A DNA stretch of 64,000 nucleotides from JAOUEA01 sp963825635. GTDB taxonomy: Bacteria; Actinomycetota; UBA4738; HRBIN12. The stretch is from NCBI GenBank assembly GCA_963825635.1, contig CAWGTU010000004.1, positions 76,717 to 140,716 on the forward strand, read 5' to 3'. A model generated the notes under the pieces. The model searched no databases and was not told where the DNA came from. It was given only the letters and a program-made list of their open reading frames with translations. Positions within the stretch are counted from its first letter, which is position 1, and each line of letters starts with the position of its first letter. Position numbers and translations under genes: made by a program. Of this stretch, positions 26,137 to 33,331 are shown in pieces.

Positions 26137-27432
26137 CGCCGGGCTCGATGAACGTTCGGTGAGCGGATCCGCCGGTCTCGTGGCCTCCACCGATCCGTCT
26201 CGTTCGGGAGCGCGCGACCCCGGCACGAGGTAGAGGAAGAGCAGGATCACGATGCCGCCGACCGCTCCCGCGAGGATCAGCGTACCCCGCGTGCCGACCG
26301 TCTCTGCGAGCGGGCCGACGAGAGCGAACGACAACGGGACGCCGGCGACCGAGATCAGCCAGTCGAGGGACGAGACCCGTCCCAGGATCGACGACGGCAC
26401 GAGGCGCTGCAGCAGCGTGTACCAGAGCACCAGCAACACCGTGATGCCCGATTCCATGACGAAGCTCGCGAGCATCGCCTGCCAGATCGAACCGGAGACC
26501 CCGAACCCGATCATGGCGAACGCCGAGATCGCCCATGCCCAGTAGAGGCGCGTGATCGGGCGGCGCGGCAGGTCGCGCTGTCCCATCGTCACCGCTGCCA
26601 TCACGGCGCCGGCGCCCCCGGCGGCGAAGACGAGTCCGAGTGACGTCGCGCTGCCGCCGAGCTCGTTCTTGACGAGGTAGGGCACCAGCACCTCCCACGG
26701 GCCCCACACGCAGAGCAGGCTGATCGTGGCGGCCGCCATGCCCGCCCACAGCCAGGGTCGCTGGAACACGAAGCGGAGGCCCTCACGCGCGTCGTGCCAG
26801 ACCGAGGCATGCCCACCCTCGGGCGTCACCCGGGTAACCCCGCGCATCATCAGCAGCATCAGGGCCGAGAACGCGAACGTGCCCGCGTCCACGTAGAACG
26901 CGAGGCCTGCGCCGACCGTGCCGACCAGCAGTCCCCCGAGGGCGGGACCCAGCAAGGTCATCGCGAACGGACGCGAGAACTGCGCCAGGGAGTTCGCCTG
27001 CACGAGCATCTCCTTGGGCACCAGGTCGGGCAGGATCGAATTATGTGCCGGCCCGTACAGGGACTGCCCGACGCCGAAGCACACCACCAGGGCGTAGACC
27101 TGCCACAGCTCGAGCACCCCGAGGGTGACGAGCGTTGCGAGGGCGGCGATCGAGAGGCCCCTGATGACATCGGCCGCGATCAGCAGCTTCCGTCGATCGA
27201 ACCGGTCCGAGAGCACGCCCGAGAGCAGCACGAGCACGACCTGGGGAAGGCTCCACGCGATGCCGACGCCGGCGAGCGCCCCGGGTCGGTTCCACTGGTC
27301 GTACACCTGCCAGGCGATCGCCACGACGTAGACGCCGTCACCGAGGAACGAGACGACCGTGCCGAGCCAGAGCAGCCGGAAGTCACGGAGCGCGAGCGGT
27401 TTGACGATGCCGAGGCGGGCGAGCCTGGTCAC
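26134..27432 (-). CDS. MFS transporter, EntS/DHA3-type
   Basis: 432 residues from GTG 27432, with 12 predicted transmembrane segments. The N-terminal LRDFRLLWLGTVVSFLGDGV and the loop LSGVLSDRFDRRKLLIAADV (motif A) are typical of the DHA3/EntS-like MFS_3 group of drug or siderophore exporters. An ATG at 27477 is in frame. The GTG at 27432 is favoured because TAAGCT lies eight bases upstream and the family signature begins a few residues later. No adjacent siderophore or resistance gene defines a substrate. Confidence 0.88.
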   Translation of the reverse strand: MTRLARLGIVKPLALRDFRLLWLGTVVSFLGDGVYVVAIAWQVYDQWNRPGALAGVGIAWSLPQVVLVLLSGVLSDRFDRRKLLIAADVIRGLSIAALATLVTLGVLELWQVYALVVCFGVGQSLYGPAHNSILPDLVPKEMLVQANSLAQFSRPFAMTLLGPALGGLLVGTVGAGLAFYVDAGTFAFSALMLLMMRGVTRVTPEGGHASVWHDAREGLRFVFQRPWLWAGMAAATISLLCVWGPWEVLVPYLVKNELGGSATSLGLVFAAGGAGAVMAAVTMGQRDLPRRPITRLYWAWAISAFAMIGFGVSGSIWQAMLASFVMESGITVLLVLWYTLLQRLVPSSILGRVSSLDWLISVAGVPLSFALVGPLAETVGTRGTLILAGAVGGIVILLFLYLVPGSRAPERDGSVEATRPADPLTERSSSPA

Positions 27433-27440
27433 GGCTCCCG

Positions 27441-27446
27441 AGCTTA
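27441..27446 (-). promoter_or_regulatory. -10 hexamer TAAGCT before the MFS gene
   Basis: TAAGCT with eight bases to the GTG at 27432. On the other strand TAGCCT at 27458-27463 may serve the small membrane protein. Confidence 0.4.
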
Positions 27447-27503
27447 GTGAACGTGGGGTAGCCTTCGTGGGCGTCATCCACGAGCCGGGGGGAGTTCGAC
27501 GAG

Positions 27504-27773
27504 ATGGGATGTCTGATCGTACTGATGGCCCTGATCGGGCCGCGGGTCGCGCTCGGATTCACGTGGTTGTTCACCAACCTCGTCGACCGCGCGTTCGACG
27601 AGTGGATCGTGCCGCTCCTGGGGCTGATCTTCCTGCCGTGGACGACGTTCCTGTACGTGCTCGTCTACAACCCCGTCGAGGGCGTCTCGTTCCTCGGCTG
27701 GGTGTTCGTCGTGCTGGGCCTGCTCGTCGACCTGGGGTCGTATGGAGCCGGGGCCCGGAGCCGGAGGTCGTGA
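27504..27773 (+). CDS. Small membrane protein of unknown function
   Basis: 89 residues with two hydrophobic stretches (CLIVLMALIGPRVALGFTWL and VFVVLGLLVDLGSYGAG) around a third, WIVPLLGLIFLPWTTFLYVL. The Gly/Pro-Arg pattern LIGPRVALGFTWLF and the central LPWTTFLY recur in small uncharacterised actinobacterial membrane proteins. The 5' leader contains GGGGGGAG 14 bases before the ATG. No function can be assigned. Confidence 0.72.
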   Translation: MGCLIVLMALIGPRVALGFTWLFTNLVDRAFDEWIVPLLGLIFLPWTTFLYVLVYNPVEGVSFLGWVFVVLGLLVDLGSYGAGARSRRS

Positions 27774-27776
27774 GAG

Positions 27777-27851
<75 letters not shown>

Positions 27852-27886
27852 AGGGGGGACAGCATACCCGAGCCCGCTTGCCACGC

Positions 27887-27892
27887 TATCGT
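27887..27892 (+). promoter_or_regulatory. -10 hexamer TATCGT before bcp
   Basis: Six bases separate it from the ATG at 27899; no ribosome-binding site is visible, so a leaderless start is likely. Confidence 0.5.
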
Positions 27893-27898
27893 GGCGCG

Positions 27899-28360
27899 AT
27901 GACCCTCGCCGCTGGAGATCCCGCGCCTCCGTTCGCCCTCACCGACCAGCACGGTGAGACCGTGCGGCTCGAGGACTTCCGGGGACGGAAGCTGCTCGTG
28001 TACTTCTATCCGAAGGCCGACACCCCCGGCTGCACCACGCAGTCCTGCGACGTGCGTGATCATCGCCAGGAGTTCGTCGACCTCGGGCTCGACGTGGTCG
28101 GCATCTCGCCCGACGAGCCGAGCGCGCAGCTCGCCTTCGACCGGAAGTTCTCGCTGGGGTTCCCCTTGCTCGCCGACACCGATCACGCAGTGGCCGACGC
28201 CTGGGGCACGTGGGGAGAGAAGAAGCTCTACGGCAAGGCGTACATGGGCGTCGTCAGGTCGTCGTTCCTCGTCGACGAGGACGGCCGCATCGAGCAGGCC
28301 TGGTACAAGGTCTCGCCCTCGAAGACGGTGCCGAACGCCCATCGGGCGCTCGCCGGGTGA
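27899..28360 (+). CDS. bcp: Thiol peroxidase (peroxiredoxin Q/Bcp)
   Basis: 153 residues. It reduces H2O2 and organic peroxides using thioredoxin-type donors. The peroxidatic Cys is in YPKADTPGCTTQSCDVRD, with the second Cys five residues on, the atypical 2-Cys arrangement of Bcp. RSSFLVDEDGRIEQAWYKV completes the fold. The ATG at 27899 gives the standard N-terminus. Confidence 0.95.
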   Translation: MTLAAGDPAPPFALTDQHGETVRLEDFRGRKLLVYFYPKADTPGCTTQSCDVRDHRQEFVDLGLDVVGISPDEPSAQLAFDRKFSLGFPLLADTDHAVADAWGTWGEKKLYGKAYMGVVRSSFLVDEDGRIEQAWYKVSPSKTVPNAHRALAG

Positions 28361-28397
28361 CGGCGACCAAACCGTCGCACCTGCGAAGATAGTCTCC

Positions 28398-28883
28398 ATG
28401 GCGACGGTGAGTGAGACCCCGCTGCCCGGGCTCGGGGTGCGGTTCGAGTTCGAGACGAAGGGCGGTAGCCGGCTCGGCGTGCTGCAGCATCAGACGGGAC
28501 GGGTCGACCTGCTCGTCTACGATCCGCACGACCCAGACTCGGTCAGCGAATCGTTGGCGCTCGATGAAGAGGACGCGCGCACGCTCGCCGAGCTCCTGGG
28601 CTCATCCCGCGTGGTGGAGGACCTCGGCAGGCTTCGCCAGCGCATCGAGGGCCTCGCGATCGACTGGCTGCCGATCGGCGACGACTCCCCGTTCGCCGGC
28701 CGCACGATCGGCGATACGGGAGCACGGACCCGCACCGGTGTCTCGATCGTCGCGATCGTCCGTGGTGAGGACCCGATCCCTGCCCCAGGCCCCGAGCATG
28801 GGCTCGAGGCGGGCGACACCCTGGTCGTCGTCGGCACCCCGCGGGGTATCGAAGACCTCGTCGTGATCCTGCGGACCGGCTAG
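28398..28883 (+). CDS. KhtT-like TrkA-C regulatory subunit of a K+/H+ antiporter
   Basis: 161 residues. The N-terminal half (about 1-75) resembles KhtT-type N-domains (GVRFEFETKGGSRLGVLQH). The C-terminal half is a TrkA-C/RCK-C fold (AGRTIGDTGARTRTGVSIVAIVRG ... GLEAGDTLVVVGTPRGIEDL), which binds small ligands such as cyclic dinucleotides in related channels. It lies seven bases before the antiporter gene, the arrangement of KhtT-KhtU in Bacillus. It presumably gates the antiporter; the ligand is unknown. Confidence 0.85.
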   Translation: MATVSETPLPGLGVRFEFETKGGSRLGVLQHQTGRVDLLVYDPHDPDSVSESLALDEEDARTLAELLGSSRVVEDLGRLRQRIEGLAIDWLPIGDDSPFAGRTIGDTGARTRTGVSIVAIVRGEDPIPAPGPEHGLEAGDTLVVVGTPRGIEDLVVILRTG

Positions 28884-28889
28884 ACACGC

Positions 28890-30074
28890 ATGGTCGAGCC
28901 GGCGTTCCTGCTGGAGCTCGGCGGGGTCGTGGTGGGGCTGGCGCTGCTCGCCCGTCTCGCGGCCCGGTACCGGCTCCCGGCGTCGCCGCTGTTCCTGCTC
29001 GCCGGCCTCGCGTTCGGCGAGGGCGGCGTCTTCCCCCTGCTGACGGCCGAGGAGTTCATCGAGCTCGGGGCCGAGGTCGGCGTGATCCTGCTCCTGTTCA
29101 TGCTCGGGCTCGAGTACTCGGCCGCCGAGCTGACCTCCGGGCTGCGCCGCCACGCTCCCGCCGGCGTCGTCGACCTCGCGCTGAACTTCACGCCGGGGTT
29201 CGTGGCGGGGCTGCTGCTCGGGTGGGGACCGGTCGCGGCGGTATTCCTGGGGGGCATCACGTACATCTCGTCGTCGGGCATCGTCGCCAGGCTGCTCGAC
29301 GACCTGCGATGGCTCGGGAACCGCGAGACCGCTGTCGTGATCTCGATCCTCGTGATCGAGGATCTTGTGATGGCCGGGTACCTTGCGCTCATCGCCGTGC
29401 TCGTGAGCGGGGCAGGCATCGCGGAGGGAGCCCTCACGCTCGCGGTCGCTCTGACCGCCGTGATCGCCCTGCTGATCGTCGCGCAACGGTGGGGTCACGT
29501 CGTCAGCGACGCGCTCTTCCACCGGTCGGACCAGACACTCGTGCTCACGATCGTGGGGATCACGTTCTTGGTGGCGGGGCTCTCCGAGCTCGTCGGTATC
29601 TCGGCGGCCGTCGGCGCCTTCCTCGTGGGGCTGATGCTCTCGGGTCCGGCTGCGGAGCGGGCCCACGACCTGCTCGGGCCACTGCGGGACCTGTTCGCGG
29701 CGATCTTCTTCGTGTTCTTCGGCCTCTCGATCGACCCCGGCACGATCCCGCCGATCATCGGCATCGCGGTGCTGCTCGGGGTCGTCACCGCCGCGACGAA
29801 GGTGCTGACCGGGTGGTGGAGCGCTCGGCGTGAGGGCATCAAGACGAGGGGGCGCTTCCGTGCCGGGGTCGCGCTCGTCGCACGAGGCGAGTTCTCGATC
29901 GCGATCGCGGGCATCGGCACGGCCGGCGGACTCGAGCCGGAGCTCGCGTCGCTGGCCGGCGCCTACGTGCTGCTCATGGCGGTCGCCGGACCATTGGCCG
30001 CGAAGGTCGTGGACCCCGTCGTGCGAGGGTGGCAGACGCGGTCTGCGGCGCGGACGGCGATAGGGAGGGGTTAG
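28890..30074 (+). CDS. CPA2-family cation:proton antiporter (KhtU/KefB-like)
   Basis: 394 residues, about 12 transmembrane segments and no RCK domain of its own, as expected for KhtU partnered by KhtT. The N-terminal PLFLLAGLAFGEGG, the conserved LGAEVGVILLLFMLGLEYS, and the acidic pair in VIEDLVMAGYLAL are CPA2 signatures. RGEFSIAIAGIG lies near the end. It probably exports K+ in exchange for H+ under regulation by the upstream TrkA-C protein. Confidence 0.9.
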   Translation: MVEPAFLLELGGVVVGLALLARLAARYRLPASPLFLLAGLAFGEGGVFPLLTAEEFIELGAEVGVILLLFMLGLEYSAAELTSGLRRHAPAGVVDLALNFTPGFVAGLLLGWGPVAAVFLGGITYISSSGIVARLLDDLRWLGNRETAVVISILVIEDLVMAGYLALIAVLVSGAGIAEGALTLAVALTAVIALLIVAQRWGHVVSDALFHRSDQTLVLTIVGITFLVAGLSELVGISAAVGAFLVGLMLSGPAAERAHDLLGPLRDLFAAIFFVFFGLSIDPGTIPPIIGIAVLLGVVTAATKVLTGWWSARREGIKTRGRFRAGVALVARGEFSIAIAGIGTAGGLEPELASLAGAYVLLMAVAGPLAAKVVDPVVRGWQTRSAARTAIGRG

Positions 30075-30096
30075 AGGATGCGCGCCGAGGCGGACC

Positions 30097-30142
30097 TTGA
30101 CGACTCTACATCGTAGAGCTACGCTTCCTCTACATCGTAGAA
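30097..30142 (+). promoter_or_regulatory. Promoter with two palindromic operators for the ABC-TetR operon
   Basis: TTGACG (30097-30102) and TACGCT (30120-30125) are spaced by 17 bases. CTCTACATCGTAGAG fills the spacer (30104-30118). CTCTACATCGTAGAA overlaps the predicted transcription start (30128-30142). The copies start 24 bp apart. The TetR protein encoded as the third gene is the likely repressor. Confidence 0.75.
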
Positions 30143-30158
30143 GGGTCGAAGGAAGCGC

Positions 30159-31094
30159 ATGCTGCGGATCGAAGGACTCCGCAAGGCCTACGGGTCGAAC
30201 GTCGCGCTCGACGGCGTCGACCTCTCGATCGAGCCGGGCGAGATCGTGGGTCTTCTCGGGCCGAACGGAGCGGGAAAGACCACGCTGGTCTCGATCGTGG
30301 CCGGGCTCCGCGCCGCCGACGCCGGGTCCGTGCGGGTCGGGGAGATCGACGCGCTCCGGGAGCCGTCTCGGTGTCGGGAGCTGCTCGGTCTCGCGCCGCA
30401 GGACCTCGGCATCTACCCCATCATGTCGGCTGAGTCGAACCTCGCCTACTTCGGCCGACTCGCCGGACTCAGGGGCGATGAGCTCCGCACGCGCGTCCAC
30501 GAGGTCGCCGAGGCGCTCGACCTGCTCCCGCTGCTCCCCCGGAAGGCCTCGAGCCTCTCGGGAGGCCAGAAGCGACGCCTCCACACCGCGATGGCGCTCG
30601 TACATCGCCCCCAGCTGCTGTTCCTGGACGAACCGACCGTGGGCGCCGACGTCCGCTCGCGAGGCAGGATCCTCGATGCCGTGAAGGAACTGGCGTCGGC
30701 GGGCTGCGCGGTCTGCTACGCGACGCACTACCTCCCCGAGGTCGAAGAGATCGGTGACTCGGTCGCCGTCATCGAACAGGGCTCCATCGTCGCGCGATCG
30801 AGCGTCGGCGAGCTCGTAGCCCGCCACGGGGCGGCCACGCTTCGGTTGACGTTCGACGGCCCCGCCCCTGAGCTCGACGGATTCGAGATCGACGGCTCGA
30901 CGCTCACCAAGCGCTGCGAGGATCCGGCGGCGACCGCCGGCGCCGCGTTGCACGATCTCGGCTCGCTCGCCGCCTCGGTGCGGGAGATCGATATCGTCCG
31001 CCCGAGCCTGGAAGCCGCCTACCTGGCCCTGACGGGGCGGCTGTCGAGCGAGGTCGCCGCTGCGGAGTCGGAGGCTGCGGATGCTGCGGCGTAG
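30159..31094 (+). CDS. ABC transporter ATP-binding protein (multidrug-type)
   Basis: 311 residues. Walker A is GLLGPNGAGKTTLVSI, the Q-loop is LGLAPQDLGI, the signature is SSLSGGQKRRLHTAMAL, Walker B is LLFLDEPTVGAD and the H-loop is CYATHYLPEV. The C-terminal about 90 residues are the extension common to DrrA/CcmA-like exporters. GGAAG precedes the ATG. It overlaps the permease start by 14 bases. It energises efflux with the following permease. Confidence 0.94.
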   Translation: MLRIEGLRKAYGSNVALDGVDLSIEPGEIVGLLGPNGAGKTTLVSIVAGLRAADAGSVRVGEIDALREPSRCRELLGLAPQDLGIYPIMSAESNLAYFGRLAGLRGDELRTRVHEVAEALDLLPLLPRKASSLSGGQKRRLHTAMALVHRPQLLFLDEPTVGADVRSRGRILDAVKELASAGCAVCYATHYLPEVEEIGDSVAVIEQGSIVARSSVGELVARHGAATLRLTFDGPAPELDGFEIDGSTLTKRCEDPAATAGAALHDLGSLAASVREIDIVRPSLEAAYLALTGRLSSEVAAAESEAADAAA

Positions 31095-31854
31095 CTGGGT
31101 CGTCGTCGGTCAGAACGTCGCCCTGTTGCTGGCCGACCCGGCACCGATCGTCGTCACCACCCTGATGCCGCTGGTGCTGATGTTCTTCCTCAAGGGCACG
31201 AGCGAGGCCGTGCTCGTCGGCAGCGGTGTCGAGGGCGCGAACGGCGCCGAGCAGGTCGTTCCGGGCATGATCGTGCTCTTCGCCTTCTTCGGGGTCGGGT
31301 TCCTGGGGACGGCCTTCTTCAGCGAGCACAACTGGGGCACGTGGGACCGGCTGCGGGCGAGCGCCGCTCGGCCGATCGAGATCGTGGTCGGGAAGATGCT
31401 CCCCTCCGCGATACTCATGCTGGGGCAGATGGTGGTCCTGTTCGCGGCCGGGGTGAGTCTCCTGGATCTCCACGTGCGTGGCTCTCTCACGGGCGTGGGA
31501 GTGATGATGGCGACCGCCACCGTGTTCCTGATCGCGCTGTCGATGCTCGCCGTCTCGTTCGTGCGAACCGCGAACCAGATGAACGCATTCGTGAACATGG
31601 GGGCGATGGTGGTCGCCGGGATCGGTGGCGCCCTCGCGCCGGTCGAGGTACTGCCCGGTTGGGCACAGACGATCGCGCCGCTGTCCCCCGCCTACTGGAT
31701 GCTGGACGGATTCAAGCGGGTGGTGATCGAGCCGGGGACGGTGGGAACGACGCTCGTCCCGGCCGGGGTCACGTTGGCGTTCGCGGTCGGCGCCGCGCTG
31801 ATCGCCTCCCGTCGATTCCGGATGACCGACGACAAGGTCGGCTGGGAGGGATAG
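31081..31854 (+). CDS. ABC-2 type permease
   Basis: 257 residues with six hydrophobic segments, of the DrrB/ABC-2 type. QVVPGMIVLFAFFGVGFLGTAFF, followed by NWGTWDRLRASAARPIEIVVGK, is the typical cytoplasmic-loop signature between TM2 and TM3. It pairs with the ATPase upstream. Its stop is followed directly by the TetR gene in the same frame. Confidence 0.92.
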   Translation: MLRRSWVVVGQNVALLLADPAPIVVTTLMPLVLMFFLKGTSEAVLVGSGVEGANGAEQVVPGMIVLFAFFGVGFLGTAFFSEHNWGTWDRLRASAARPIEIVVGKMLPSAILMLGQMVVLFAAGVSLLDLHVRGSLTGVGVMMATATVFLIALSMLAVSFVRTANQMNAFVNMGAMVVAGIGGALAPVEVLPGWAQTIAPLSPAYWMLDGFKRVVIEPGTVGTTLVPAGVTLAFAVGAALIASRRFRMTDDKVGWEG

Positions 31855-31893
31855 GCGACGCTCTCCGAGGAGCAGGAGACGGTCGCGCCGCGC

Positions 31894-32532
31894 TTGACGC
31901 GCGAGCGCGTCGTGGCGGCGGCCCTCGCGATCCTCGATCGCGACGGCCCCGATGGCCTCACGATGCGAGCATTGGGTCGTGACCTCGGCGTCGATCCCAT
32001 GGCCGCATACCACCACGTTCCCAACAAGGCGGCGATCCTGGACGGCGTGGTCGAGGCCGTCTGGCGAGAGGTCTCGATCCCCCCGACCGACGATGTCAGC
32101 TGGCAGAGATGGCTTCGCGAGCTCGGCGACTCCCTCCGGCGCACGCTCGTTTCGCATGCGAACGCGCTTCCCATCGTGGCGACGCGAACGAACCTCTCGC
32201 GGCCGGGCTTCGACTTGGCCGAGGCGGCGCTCTCGGTCCTCAGGAGGGCAGGGTTCCCACCCCAGGAGGCGGCACTGGCCCTGAACGCTCTCGGCCAGTT
32301 CGTCCTCGGGAGCGCGCTCGCAGAGGTCGGGCTGCCCGGGGAGAGCGACGACGACGTCTCGGACGAGCGCTTCTCGACAGCATTCGAGGCGGCCGGCGGA
32401 GCGGATCGGTACCCCTCACTCGCCGAAGGCCTTGGGCTCAACGTCGACTTCGACCCGGCCCAGGCCTGGGAGCTCGGGAACGAGGCGCTGATCCGCGGTC
32501 TCGAGAGCCGGCTGAGGGAGCTGCGGGAGTGA
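31894..32532 (+). CDS. TetR-family regulator, probable repressor of the ABC operon
   Basis: 212 residues. Helix-turn-helix: LTMRALGRDLGVDPMAAYHHVPNKAAILDGV at about residues 21-51. The C-terminal domain is of the TetR_C type (LSRPGFDLAEAALSVLRRAG, LNALGQFVLGSALAE). TTG at 31894 is the only accepted start codon between the in-frame permease stop and the helix-turn-helix. GGAGA lies about 14 bases upstream, so initiation may be weak. The position and the palindromes at 30104-30142 support autoregulated repression of the exporter. Confidence 0.9.
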   Translation: MTRERVVAAALAILDRDGPDGLTMRALGRDLGVDPMAAYHHVPNKAAILDGVVEAVWREVSIPPTDDVSWQRWLRELGDSLRRTLVSHANALPIVATRTNLSRPGFDLAEAALSVLRRAGFPPQEAALALNALGQFVLGSALAEVGLPGESDDDVSDERFSTAFEAAGGADRYPSLAEGLGLNVDFDPAQAWELGNEALIRGLESRLRELRE

Positions 32533-32639
32533 TCGGGGTCGGACAGAGCCCGACCTACCGAGGCCGCCGAACCCGCGGGTCATGCGCTCACGCTGATCGC
32601 CGAGGCCCTCACGTTCATGGATCGAGCGGGGACATCACC

Positions 32640-32714
32640 CGCGGAGACGGTGAGATTCGAACTCACGAACCCTGTTAGAGGGTTGACCGCTTAGCTCCGT
32701 TGGGCCAAGCCCGC
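32640..32714 (-). tRNA. Degenerate tRNA-like sequence (probable tRNA relic)
   Basis: A perfect T-arm GTGAG-TTCGAAT-CTCAC, an anticodon arm AACCC-TCTAACA-GGGTT and a possible D-stem GGCC/GGTC are seen. The acceptor stem pairs only at its first four or five positions (GCGGG with TCCGC). The anticodon loop has C instead of U at position 33 and C at 37; the formal anticodon would be TAA, but there is no long variable arm as in tRNA-Leu. Shifting the loop to read CTA breaks the stem. I take it as a decayed or partial tRNA. The next 200 bases, up to the ribokinase fragment, hold nothing I recognise. Confidence 0.5.
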
Positions 32715-32914
32715 TACCTGCGGCGACGCTAGCAGCGCAGTTCAGCGGCGTGAACCCGGAGACGTCCCGGACCGGCCGGACGCTCTGAGACGCGCCTGAC
32801 GTTGCCCATCTGTTGCCCACTTCGTCTGCTCGGGCGATACCCGAGACTCCTGGCCAACCCCGCAACAGCCACAATACTCGCAACGGACGCCGCAACGCCC
32901 TGAGCAGGCAATAC

Positions 32915-33309
32915 GAGGCTGCTCGGCGGCTCGAGTGTTGCCTGAACCCCGCCGGAGAGGAGGCCGCCGGGCTCGCGCGGCTCGCGACGTACGTCAGGCC
33001 GAACGAGACCGAGCGCGTGGCGCTCGGCGACCTGCCGGTCGACGTGACGGTGATCGAGACGAGGGGTGCCGACGGGGTGCGGATCCACCGCGACCGGACG
33101 ATCGAGCACATCGCCGCCTCGCTGGTAGAACCCGTCGACACCACGGCGCAGGCGATTGCTTCAACGGCGCGCTCGCGGCGCGGTTGCTCGAGAGACTCGA
33201 GCTTCACGACGCCCTCGCGAAGGCGGTCGCAGCCGCTGCCCGCTCCACGACGATCGAGGGGGCGCATGATGGCATGCCCACTCACGCCGACCTCACGCGC
33301 GACGACTGA
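32915..33309 (+). pseudogene. Truncated and frameshifted ribokinase/PfkB sugar kinase remnant
   Basis: Only the C-terminal third of a PfkB-type kinase remains. From about 32915 one frame reads EAARRL then LNPAGEEAAGL, YVRPNETERVALGDLPVDV, ETRGADGVRIHRD and VEPVDTT. The next expected residues, GAGDCFNGALAARLLE, including the catalytic Asp motif, appear in a frame reached by restoring one missing G near 33144. That frame then runs to a normal end at 33309. The N-terminal about 180 residues are absent and the upstream sequence is unrelated, so this is a relic. It lies 200 bases from a decayed tRNA-like sequence. Confidence 0.85.
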
Positions 33310-33331
33310 TCGGGCGGCTCGCCGACCAGCG

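Noticed and set aside
32640..32714. Amber-suppressor tRNA (anticodon CTA)
   Set aside because: Reading CTA needs a loop shift that destroys the perfect 5-bp anticodon stem; the sequence is more likely a decayed tRNA.
32635..33285. Minus-strand frame ending beside the tRNA-like sequence, considered as an integrase tail
   Set aside because: GNRWAT/GQQMGN-like endings were suggestive, but no tyrosine-recombinase catalytic box (R, HxxR, Y) is present.
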